Source: Nitzschia sp. pyKryTriq1 (Eukaryota; Bacillariophyta; Bacillariophyceae; Bacillariales; Bacillariaceae). Taken from it: a stretch of DNA of 64,000 nucleotides. Below, piece after piece: positions 23,250 to 31,754 of this stretch. The DNA is taken from positions 2,380,722-2,444,721 of the forward strand of contig OY101121.1 of the NCBI GenBank assembly GCA_956465555.1, in the 5' to 3' direction. The notes beneath the pieces were generated by a model. That model was not told where the DNA came from. It ran no database searches and was given only the letters and a program-made list of their open reading frames with translations. Position 1 is the first letter of the stretch. The number at the start of each line of letters is the position of its first letter. Both the position numbers and the translations under genes were made by a program.

Positions 23250-24209
23250 GATGGTGATGGTGATGATGATGGACGATGTTGTTGTTGTTGTATTTGTATA
23301 TTATGTTTGTTTGTTGGGTTGTTTGTGTGTTTTGTGTTGGATCGTGGACGCAAGATAAAAGAGTGATGTTGTCGCATCATGGATGGATGATGCATGGCTT
23401 CTCATTTCTCGTCGTCTGCATGCGTTTCCCGCCATTTTCGCGTCATCGATGTCCATCGAAAATCGAAAGAAGAAGAAGAAGATCCGCGATGATCAGTACA
23501 TATGTAAGTCGGTGTGCATGGACCGTGCGTTTGTGTCCGTCTTTTATTTTGTTCGACAATGTACGTACGGTATGTACGTGACCTGCTATGTTCGTCATTA
23601 TTGACAGAGCTACCACGGTACGCTACAGTACGTACTGTACCTGCACCGTATTGTCGGACCGACCGCTGTACAGTACTGTACTTGTATCTACTCGCTCGCG
23701 CGGTCGCTACCGGGAGGCTCTATCTTTGGGAGGCTCTTTTGCATATTATTATTTGTTTTGGTACTAGCCTAACCAAGGCTCTTTTTGACGCGTCTTGGGC
23801 ACCCAAAAGAGGTTCGCACGCAAGGATCATTTCGCCCTTCTTCTTTCGCCACCAAACAAACGAATTTATTTGTAGGATTATTATTATTTTTCTACCGGGC
23901 GGGCGAGCGGTACTGTATGTACGTAGGTAAAACGTCGAAACACCTACACGCGCCACCATATGCAAGTTCACTTCCCGTACTACGGTATACCTGTACCGCC
24001 GCCGGTATGTACCCGTGGTACTGTAGTAGGGGGTCGGTCGGTGGTGGTACGTGAAAGAAACGGAATGCACGGGAAGGCCCTTCATTCGTACGAGGTACAT
24101 ACCGTCAAAACTCTGACGGCCTGACGGTCGTCAGGGCGAATTATCATCCGGTATCCGGTAGTGACCCTCTAGTCGTAGCTAGCTGACATTGTTTGCTGAC
24201 ACTAACTGC
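23250..24209. other. Gene-free stretch
   Basis: Upstream flank of the Hip gene. It contains GTAC/TACGTAC palindromic words near 23560-23690 and 23900-24060 and no supported gene. Confidence 0.45.
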
Positions 24210-24995
24210 TCACTTCATACCACTAATATGCAAAGCAAAACCCAAAGCCTCGCGAACGAACAAAGCTTTCTGCCTCACAAGAGCAGCAAATCCTTTTGGG
24301 AATAGTGCTATGTCATTCTCATCCCCACCTTTCACTAGCGGAATGTACGAGTCGTCACTTTCGTTTGCACGAAATAAATCTGCCATTCGTCGACGGATGG
24401 CAGCTCGGGCGTCCTCCTCGTCGTCCGCAGCTCCAAATAATTTCAAAGCTTCGGGTTGCTCCCAATAAGTTTTGGTCAAGACAGAAGTAGACTTTTCAAT
24501 ATCCGCCTCTTTTGACTCGTCCTCAGGATTCTCAGTGCTCTCGGTTGGCTCACCATTAGCTTGGTCTGTGGTGCTCCTTGCGGTCATTTGCCGATCCAGT
24601 GCTTCGTAGTCCACAAGGGAAACAGAATCCCTGGAGGGATTCTGGAGCTCGACGATATCACACCACCATTTCTTGCCTTTCATGGGCATTGGTTTTGGAT
24701 CCCCATTGTTGGTTTTAATATAAAACCATTCTTTTTTCTTCGCATCCCACTTGAAATCTTTATAGATTCCGAAATCATTCTGGAGGAGATCAACCTCCTT
24801 GTAGATTGCATCTCTTCCGAAGGCCGAATTCAAATGTGAAGGCTCTAAAGAAATCATGTCTCGACACTGTCGCTGTATCAGAGACACCCAGTTGGATGAG
24901 CTTATCCATTTATATCTGTATCGAGGGGACGAGTCGGCAACAAGGATGAAGGCGTTGATTATCTTGCGGCTTTTCAATGGACTTTTGCTACTCAT
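24210..24995 (-). CDS. Unknown 261-residue protein with a repeat-derived N-terminus
   Basis: I do not recognise the family. Residues 1-33 (start MSSKSPLKSRK, end YRYKWISS) are encoded by the dispersed repeat and recur at 29641 next to a LINE fragment. From residue 34 the sequence is unique: KEVDLLQNDFGIYKDFKWDA, KKKEWFYIKTNNG, KKWWCDIVELQNPS, an acidic Ser/Thr/Glu segment, then EDARAAIRRRMADLFRANES and a C-terminal helix ALVRQKALFVREALGFAL. Codon use looks genuine and there are no homopolymer runs, unlike most neighbours. It might be a gene whose 5' end was replaced by the mobile segment, or a gene carried by it. The true start may be inside the unique part. Confidence 0.5.
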   Translation of the reverse strand: MSSKSPLKSRKIINAFILVADSSPRYRYKWISSSNWVSLIQRQCRDMISLEPSHLNSAFGRDAIYKEVDLLQNDFGIYKDFKWDAKKKEWFYIKTNNGDPKPMPMKGKKWWCDIVELQNPSRDSVSLVDYEALDRQMTARSTTDQANGEPTESTENPEDESKEADIEKSTSVLTKTYWEQPEALKLFGAADDEEDARAAIRRRMADLFRANESDDSYIPLVKGGDENDIALFPKGFAALVRQKALFVREALGFALHISGMK

Positions 24996-25276
24996 GTGCT
25001 GCTACTAGTAGTTCCACAGTAGTAAAAAAATCGAGATAGCCGTGGTAATTTGCACCACTGCGTAGCTGATAACAATACGAATTGAGCTGCAACAATATCC
25101 ACGGCTGTCTCTTTCCTTCTACAATCGGCGTTTTGGGTTTGTATGTTACACTTTTTGATCGTGATAATAGAAACGATAATGGGTCGTTCAGGTGTCGGTT
25201 GGAGACGGGTAAGGACAGACGCCTACCAGGTTCTACGTGCGCTACTACGCGTTTTCGCGCTTTTGGTACAGCCATA
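24896..25276 (-). repeat. Dispersed ~380-bp repeat, copy 1
   Basis: Nearly identical to 29543-29922, both in minus orientation. Identity begins at atgagcttatcc and ends at gccata, after which the flanks differ (ctgtac here, gcctta in copy 2). Only a handful of substitutions separate the copies, so duplication was recent. It contains the start of the 261-residue frame and a 95-residue frame (24988-25275) starting MAVPKARKRVVAHVEPGRRL, conserved in copy 2. A second short match, ccactaatatgc, occurs at the far end of both units (about 24222 and 28823). Confidence 0.88.
24988..25275 (-). CDS. Unknown 95-residue frame inside the dispersed repeat
   Basis: It reads MAVPKARKRVVAHVEPGRRL, then LNDPLSFLLSRSKSVTYKPK and ILLQLNSYCYQLRSGA. 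Copy 2 (29691-29921) keeps the frame with one Trp/Cys change but gains an earlier stop (aattac to aattaa). Its ATG lies 2 bp inside the repeat boundary. No family recognised; it may simply be a 5' exon of the gene captured by the repeat, or chance. Confidence 0.3.
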   Translation of the reverse strand: MAVPKARKRVVAHVEPGRRLSLPVSNRHLNDPLSFLLSRSKSVTYKPKTPIVEGKRQPWILLQLNSYCYQLRSGANYHGYLDFFTTVELLVAAHE

Positions 25277-25486
25277 CTGTACTTGATGACTCCTCCCTAT
25301 CCTGTACAGTACCGGTAGCAGGGATGATCGGTACTATTAAATCTACGAGAGCATTTATTGTGACTTTTTTCGACTTTTTTCGACTAATAGGATGATGATG
25401 ATTCATTCATTCATTCATTCATTCATTTATTCATTGTGTTGGATCCATAAGAATAATAAGCTCCACCACGCCACACCATATCGAGC
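25277..25486. other. Short intergenic region with (ATTC)n
   Basis: It separates the repeat-derived unit (minus) from the RING gene (plus). An (ATTC)n run covers about 25399-25434. The RING promoter should lie here. Confidence 0.5.
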
Positions 25487-28400
25487 ATGTGGAGAAGAAC
25501 GAATACAAGTAGTGGAAGTAGTAGTAGTAGTAGTAGTACTAGTACAAGTACTATTACTAGACCTACTACTCGTAGTCAAGGGACGACGAGAGCAGGGGGC
25601 ATCCTCAGCGACCGGAGAGTTCGATTTCAAGAAGTAGTAGAAGAAGAAGAAGAAGAAGAAGAATCGTTTGATGATCATGCTGATCACGCTGATGATGATG
25701 ATGATGATGAGCAAGACGACGACGAAGACGACGACGACGACGACCAGCAGCAACTACAACACCATGCTGCAACAAGTTATGAGCAGTTATCCGCGGCGTC
25801 GCTCTCCTCCCTCCCAGCACCACCAGCAGCAGCAGCAGCAGCAAAATCCAATCGCGCTGGTCAACGACGACGACGACGACTTTCCCTGTCTTCTCTATCG
25901 CAAAGAGCTGGTAAAATGAATCCAGCACGGCGTATGATGATGATGACTGCGAGTAGTAGTAGGAATCATCATCGTCATCATCAACAACGACAGCAGCAGC
26001 AGCAGCAATCTTCTTCCCGGAATAGTAATAATAATGTTGATTTGCTTCTAGTCGCCGCCGCCAACGAAATTGAACGAATTCTTCGAGACGAAGTGACATG
26101 CTGCTCGTCGACCAGCAATAATGCTAATAATCAAATGTTTGATCGAACGGAGGATGAGGATGAGGAGGAGGAAGAAGAAGAAGAAGAAGAATACTTTGGA
26201 TATTCTTGTGGTGATGGTCACGATGATCAAGACGATGAAGACGATGATGATGAAGACGATGAACAGAATGGCGATACTACAACATCACGCACGTGTACTA
26301 CTACTGCTACTACTGCTGCTGCTGCTGCTACTAGATTCAGCTCCTCCTCCTCCTCCATTTTATCTTCCCCGGCCCTTTGTACAAAAAGAAGCAGAAGAAG
26401 AATTTCCTTGCCGAGTGGTCTTGCCATTCGGCGAAGGATACAACGATCCTACTCGTACTCCCACTCCTCCTCTTCTACTACTCCTACTACTACTACACGT
26501 AATAATAATGACAATGACACAATTACGGGTAGAGCGGTGGCGAACAACAATACAACAACAACAACAACAACAACAACAACTACCATCAGCAGCAGCAGCA
26601 GCTCCACTGGACCACCCGAAGGGGCAGGAGTAGGATCCGCTTCTACTTTTACTATTCCTAATACTTCATCATCAGCAGCAACAACAGCAGCAGCAGCCAC
26701 CTCTTCCCCTTCCAATCACCACCACCACCACCACCAGCAGCAGCAGCAGCAATATGAATTGACGGAACATGATGTCAACGCATATGGACTGTTCGACTCG
26801 GCAGGTGCCGATGAGGCACGTTTACGACTTCGAGAACGACGACAAAGGAGACGCCGACAACAACAACAAGAACAACAACAACAACAACAAGAACAACGAA
26901 GCGATGGATATTCTCCATTATCAGCATCATCATTATTATCCAATAACAACAACCCTGGTGGACGAAACAGCAATCAAGGGTGGTGGTGTTGGTGGTTGCC
27001 ATCTTCTTCTTCTTCTTCTTCTTATCTTGGATCTCTCTTTTCGATCGATTATAATGGTGGCGGTGCTACTGCTAATATGGACGGTGGTGTCATCATTTAC
27101 GATTTGAAAAAGTATGGTGGTGCAGCCATTATTCCCAACTTTTTTACACCCATTTTGGTATTGTTGACGACCATCTTTTGTGTTTTGGTCATTCTTCGGT
27201 TATTGGTCAGTCTCTTGACCGTCGCCATGGGATGGCTCGTGGTCATTTTTCTTTCGGCACGATTGATTCATCAATTGATTCATCGACCGCTGCATTGCAT
27301 CCGACTGTTGCACGCCCGACCTCTTCCCGCATGGGCCTTTTTAGGAGGACTGGCCGGAATGGCCTCGGTCTGTTGGACTCGCATCTGGGGACTTTTGGGT
27401 GCTGGAACTCTACAAATACTAAGAATAATGACGCTGATTTATCAACATCATCAACATCAGCAACAGCAACATCATCATCATCAAGAAACAACAACCACAA
27501 CCACAACAGCAACAACATGGTGGACACAAGTTGTCATCGATGGATTCTTTGCCAGCATGCTAAGAGACTATACTACCGGAGGAGGCGACGAGGTGAATGA
27601 TGCGAATGGATTTTGCTACAAGGAGTGCGACCATCCTTTTCTCTGCCAAGACGACAACTACAAGTACTACAACTACAACTACAACTACAACAACATATAC
27701 TTGATGCCACACTACATGTCTTCTTTGACATCGTCCGAACCAACATTCGCCCGAATAGACGAGCAGCAGCAGCAGCAGCAGCAACAACAGTTCCATTGGA
27801 CGATTCTTTCTCTATCCTCCTTCATTTCATCGTCTTCTTCTTCATCATCATCATCATGTACTTCATTGCCATCCTTTTCTTCCATCTTTTCCATGCGTCA
27901 AGACTTGGTCTTGATTTGGGGACTTTTGGAAGGACTCCTATATGGATTTCAAGTCGGAATGATTTGGTGGCTGGTACTGGGACATGCCGCCAAACCATCT
28001 CAACTGAGTCGCTGGTTCTATCATAATATTTGGAAGTTTGCGCATCGACAATATAGAGAGTGTATCCGACAACGACGACGAGACCGTCTAGTCCAAAACG
28101 TTCGTCGGCAACAGCAACAGCAACATCAGCAACTACTACTACTGCGATGGCGTTCCGAACAACAACAACAACAACAACAAAGTGGTACTACCAGCAGCAC
28201 ATCTCCAGTCTCAATAACGCTCACAGCTGCTGCTGCTGCTGCGGACGATCATCGCAAACAATGTATGATTTGTCTCGAAGATTTTTTCGAAGAAGACGAC
28301 GAGAACGAGAATGATGCTGGTGAACACCAAGAGCAATACTGCTACTATGCCGGTTCTGCTGCTGTATCCAGTCTCTATCAACGACATTATCTTTTATGTC

Positions 28401-28516
28401 GGCATTCCTTTCACTCGTGTTGTATCCGAGAATGGCTCGAAGTCAAGGCCTCGTGTCCTATTTGTCGAATTCCATTGGACGAGCAGTACCAGCAGCACCA
28501 GCAGGAGTACCAGTAG
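25487..28516 (+). CDS. RING-H2 membrane protein, probable E3 ubiquitin ligase
   Basis: A single-exon frame of 1009 residues. A C-terminal RING-H2 finger starts at Cys926-x2-Cys929 (CMICLEDF), followed by a 41-residue acidic loop, then C971-x-H973-x2-H976-x2-C979-x10-C990-x2-C993. This is the C3H2C3 order that recruits E2 enzymes. The first loop is slightly longer than usual because of an Asp/Glu/Asn insert. Hydrophobic segments at about 555-600 (ILVLLTTIFCVLVILRLLVS, MGWLVVIFLSARLI), about 616-645 and about 806-835 (LIWGLLEGLLYGFQVGMIWW) indicate three or four membrane helices, with the RING after the last. About half of the protein is Ser, Gln, Asp/Glu, Asn or Thr homopolymer coded by triplet repeats. 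The ATG at 25487 is the first in frame. The substrate is unknown. Confidence 0.85.
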   Translation: MWRRTNTSSGSSSSSSSTSTSTITRPTTRSQGTTRAGGILSDRRVRFQEVVEEEEEEEESFDDHADHADDDDDDEQDDDEDDDDDDQQQLQHHAATSYEQLSAASLSSLPAPPAAAAAAKSNRAGQRRRRRLSLSSLSQRAGKMNPARRMMMMTASSSRNHHRHHQQRQQQQQQSSSRNSNNNVDLLLVAAANEIERILRDEVTCCSSTSNNANNQMFDRTEDEDEEEEEEEEEEYFGYSCGDGHDDQDDEDDDDEDDEQNGDTTTSRTCTTTATTAAAAATRFSSSSSSILSSPALCTKRSRRRISLPSGLAIRRRIQRSYSYSHSSSSTTPTTTTRNNNDNDTITGRAVANNNTTTTTTTTTTTISSSSSSTGPPEGAGVGSASTFTIPNTSSSAATTAAAATSSPSNHHHHHHQQQQQQYELTEHDVNAYGLFDSAGADEARLRLRERRQRRRRQQQQEQQQQQQEQRSDGYSPLSASSLLSNNNNPGGRNSNQGWWCWWLPSSSSSSSYLGSLFSIDYNGGGATANMDGGVIIYDLKKYGGAAIIPNFFTPILVLLTTIFCVLVILRLLVSLLTVAMGWLVVIFLSARLIHQLIHRPLHCIRLLHARPLPAWAFLGGLAGMASVCWTRIWGLLGAGTLQILRIMTLIYQHHQHQQQQHHHHQETTTTTTTATTWWTQVVIDGFFASMLRDYTTGGGDEVNDANGFCYKECDHPFLCQDDNYKYYNYNYNYNNIYLMPHYMSSLTSSEPTFARIDEQQQQQQQQQFHWTILSLSSFISSSSSSSSSSCTSLPSFSSIFSMRQDLVLIWGLLEGLLYGFQVGMIWWLVLGHAAKPSQLSRWFYHNIWKFAHRQYRECIRQRRRDRLVQNVRRQQQQQHQQLLLLRWRSEQQQQQQQSGTTSSTSPVSITLTAAAAAADDHRKQCMICLEDFFEEDDENENDAGEHQEQYCYYAGSAAVSSLYQRHYLLCRHSFHSCCIREWLEVKASCPICRIPLDEQYQQHQQEYQ

Positions 28517-28841
28517 CAGCAGCGAGGACGAAGATTAATAGCACCAACACTGGGTGTTGCCGCTACTGCTGCTGCTGCTGCTGACATCTGGTAGCAATAC
28601 GATGTACTACCACTAGTAGTAGTAGGCGAAGAAACAACTCATCTCTTTGATTTCTGAGGATGTACTTCTTGGTCTAGGTTCTGGTTGTTCCAAAATGTCA
28701 AACCAAGAACTTCTACTAGTAGTAGTACTGGTAGTTGTTGTTGTTGTTAACTACCTCCGGTGTCGTTGAGCTTGCCTAGTATGGGATTCCAATCCCGGCA
28801 GAGGCTCGCGGGCACCTAGGCTGACCACTAATATGCGTACT
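28517..28841. other. Intergenic flank with TAG/CTA run
   Basis: The 3' flank of the RING gene, with actagtagtagtagg near 28613-28625 and a (GTT)n run at 28735-28749. From about 28750 it becomes GC-richer and probably belongs to the 3' tail of the LINE-derived segment. Confidence 0.45.
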
Positions 28842-29555
28842 TTAACTATCACTATCACCGTCCGAGTCCGGTTCAGAGTCGGACACAACGCGGGCTGGCG
28901 CATCCTCGTCTAGCGCTAGCGTTTGTTGTGTCCACCAGTAGACTCTACTGGGGGCTGAACCAGTCTGTCGCTCAGCACGTTCACATTCTCGGTGGATAGG
29001 GCGGGTTGCCACCTTGTCGACAAAACTATTCTGACGAACTGCGATGTAGTGCTCGATCGTGAAAAGCCCTGCTTCTCGTCGAGCCACCTCAATTCTCGGG
29101 TAGACCCAGCTACCGTTTCGGAGTAGTTTCGGGTTGCGTCCGGCGATCCGGCGCGCAACCTGATGGTGGAAGCCCCGGAGGGTCGCCACCATCGCCGGCG
29201 TCATGGTCCAAGTTTCTATTCCATATAGGAGCACGGACTGTACTATGGCTTTGTAGAACATGCCAGAGATGGCTGGGGTCGCCCCGTCGCGTGTCAGCAC
29301 ACGGCGGATCTGTCCCCATCTCTTGCGAGCACGGGAGAGATTTCGGTACAGGGCCGGCCAGTCATCATCCGTGGATGACAGTGGGCGACCGAGGTACTTG
29401 AAGGTGACCACAGATGTGAGGGGGTTGCCGTAAATGGAGAACACGTGTTCCCGCGCTTCACGGTTGACCGCCAGTGCTTCCCGCTGTCGACGGCGGTCCT
29501 GTCCTCGTTTGCAGAGCAATGAGGATTGGTGTCCACCGCGTATGAGCTTATCCAT
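28842..29555 (-). pseudogene. LINE-type (non-LTR) reverse transcriptase, C-terminal fragment
   Basis: A 237-residue frame with the conserved post-catalytic RT region of non-LTR elements: FKYLGRPLSS, LYRNLSRARKRWGQIRRVL, SGMFYKAIVQSVLLYGIETW, FHHQVARRIAG and an acidic Ser/Asp C-terminus. The YADD palm and fingers, the endonuclease and any RNase H are absent. The first ~5 codons come from the dispersed repeat, so the fragment begins exactly at the repeat junction (about 29541) and is not a full element. GC content and codon use differ from the host genes. It is probably a 5'-truncated or recombined copy. Confidence 0.8.
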
Positions 29556-29922
29556 TTATATCTGTATCGAGGGGACGAGTGGGCAACAAGGATGAAGGCG
29601 TTGATTATCTTGCGGCTTTTCAATGGACTTTTGCTACTCATGTGCTGCTACTAGTAGTTCCACAGTAGTAAAAAAATCGAGATAGCCATGTTAATTTGCA
29701 CCACTGCGTAGCTGATAACAATACGAATTGAGCTGCAACAATATACACGGCTGTCTCTTTCCTTCTACAATTGGCGTTTTGGGTTTGTATGTTACACTTT
29801 TTGATCGTGATAATAGAAACGATAATGGGTCGTTCAGGTGTCGGTTGGAGACGGGTAAGGACAGACGCCTACCAGGTTCTACGTGCGCTACTACGCGTTT
29901 TCGCGCTTTTGGTACAGCCATA
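29543..29922 (-). repeat. Dispersed ~380-bp repeat, copy 2
   Basis: Partner of 24896-25276, lying directly upstream (in minus sense) of the LINE fragment. It keeps the MSSKSPLKSRK frame (here broken off into LINE sequence in another phase) and the MAVPKARK frame (29691-29921, 76 residues, ended early by a one-base change). Confidence 0.88.
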
Positions 29923-30268
29923 GCCTTAACTGCAAGTTACGGGCGGGGGTAGCTGCCCATAACTTCAAGTATCCATCATACTGGATCATAAGTATCATAC
30001 TGGCACGTGACGGACGGAGAATAATGGGGAGATGAAGAACATGGTGATGTCATCAAAAGCCATCTGCGCCGCAGAAGATGACACGCCTGCTGCTTTTCTC
30101 TAAAAAGCCATCTGCCGCATACTCGTATTGCACAGTGCCGATGACGCACGCCTGCATGATGCTGCTTCTCTATCTTTCCTTTCCTGCACCTACCTACCGG
30201 TAACGTACTGTACCTTGCTCCCGCCGCGAGCAACAAAAGCAAGACAGAAACCGATCGATCGATCGATC

Positions 30269-30299
<31 letters not shown>

Positions 30300-30812
30300 G
30301 ATGCATTTCGAGACTGTACTTGTAGTCTGTAGTCTACCTCTACTTGTTACTTAGGATGTAGTTACTGCAACAGTCGACTACTCGCACTCTTCTCGTAGGC
30401 AAAGCAAGAGACTCTTTGAAAAATGGCAGTTGCGTCCTCGGACAAGCAAAGCACGAGACTGGACTACCACTACTAGAATATGCTGATACATGATTATTAT
30501 TCGAAATGTTTACGCATAGTGTATGTACTAGATAGAAGTTAGGTAGGGACAGATAGAAGAACTGGTAACAGAACGGTACTGTAGTATTGAACCAATCGTC
30601 TTTTGGAGCACCGCAACGCACCAGGCAGTTCGGTGAACTTATCAATGAAAGATCTGGGAAAGTAGTAGTTCTGGAGGAGACTGTCCGACGTGAAGTTTGG
30701 CGGCAAGGCGAAGAATAGGATGATGATGGTAGTAGAGGTCCTACTACTCTTGTAGAACACCATGCATCCGTCCTCCCTTATCTTTCGCAACAACCCACAA
30801 GTCGTCGTGTCT
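29923..30812. other. Gene-free stretch with (GATC)n/(GATA)n
   Basis: A short (GATC)n run passes directly into (GATA)n at about 30252-30298. The remainder has no convincing gene; a 101-residue frame at 30340-30645 (minus) has no motif. Confidence 0.45.
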
Positions 30813-31754
30813 TTACATTCCCAGGAGACTCCTCAACAAAGCATGATTGCTGTTGTTGTTATTGCTGCTGACGTTGTTGCTAGCACTTCCTTGTTGAAGC
30901 AGCAGCTGCGAGAGCAATAATCCAGCCAGCGCATTTTGATCGAGCGTTTGATTCGAACTTGGCTGCTGCTGCTGTTGACCGGTAGCAAGTGATGCCAGCA
31001 AGTCTTGAATACGCCGTTGCTGCTCTTGTTTTTGCTGCTGCTGTTCCAAGATTTGACGCACCAACAAGGCCTCGGCGAGCGATGTGAGCGACTGCTGTTG
31101 CTCCTTCTTGTCTTCTTCCGCAGCCTTGGATCCTTGCTGGTTCTGCTGAAGAAGCAAGAGAAGAGCGGGGAGCGGATCCATCGAACCGCTGCTGTTCCTT
31201 GAAGAAAGGTTCGGCAGGGAAATGTGCGAGTGATCGGTCAGTCCTTGAAACTTGGAGTGAGAGGACTGCGAGGACGAGGTCATGCTCGGCGAGACCACGC
31301 GCTGAGAGCCATCCGCCGCAAACACAAAGGCGGGGATCTTGCCAGTGTTGCTTTCTTGCGCATCTTGCTGCTGTTCGGCGAGGAGCGAGGCAACACTATC
31401 ATGCTGGTTTTCACTCCCGTTCGCCTTTCTCGGAGCTCGTACGCGTCGCATCTTGGAGAGAAGATCGGGGCGGTCCCTCAAGAAACAAGGGTGAGAGCAG
31501 ACACCCTTGGAAGGACCCTTGCGGATGTTGTGGTAGCCCCAAAAGTGCAAGTTGCGCTGGAAGGACTTGTACACGTTGGTGCCAAACGTCGCGGGCAAGA
31601 TGCTCCTGGAGAACTTTTCCTTCTGGTGGACCTTGAAGGACTTCCCATCCGGAAGCCAAGACACAATCTCCGCGAGGTACGGCGTGGTCTCGGCCTCTTG
31701 GAGGATCTGAAAGAGCTTGATGGGGAACTTGTTATTGGGGTTGGAACTCGTCAT
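30813..31754 (-). CDS. Heat-shock-factor-type DNA-binding protein
   Basis: A 313-residue single exon. Residues 8-103 form an HSF domain: FPIKLFQILQEAE, IVSWLPDGKSFKVHQKEKFS, LPATFGTNVYKSFQRNLHFW, GYHNIRKGP and CFLRDRPDLLSKMRRVR. This winged-helix fold binds nGAAn-type elements and the family is greatly expanded in diatoms. After a Ser-rich linker come Leu/Gln-rich helices (LPALLLLLQQNQQGSK, SLAEALLVRQILEQQQQKQE, ALAGLLLSQLLLQQGS) that could oligomerise like HR-A/B, though no clean heptad array is seen. The start at 31754 is the first ATG; the frame upstream to 31949 has no ATG. Likely nuclear. Target genes unknown. Confidence 0.88.
   Translation of the reverse strand: MTSSNPNNKFPIKLFQILQEAETTPYLAEIVSWLPDGKSFKVHQKEKFSRSILPATFGTNVYKSFQRNLHFWGYHNIRKGPSKGVCSHPCFLRDRPDLLSKMRRVRAPRKANGSENQHDSVASLLAEQQQDAQESNTGKIPAFVFAADGSQRVVSPSMTSSSQSSHSKFQGLTDHSHISLPNLSSRNSSGSMDPLPALLLLLQQNQQGSKAAEEDKKEQQQSLTSLAEALLVRQILEQQQQKQEQQRRIQDLLASLATGQQQQQPSSNQTLDQNALAGLLLSQLLLQQGSASNNVSSNNNNSNHALLRSLLGM

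Noticed and set aside
6149-30410. Shared word cttctcgtaggcaaag near 6150 and 30395
   Set aside because: Sixteen bases only, with no similarity in the flanks. Treated as chance or a very old fragment.
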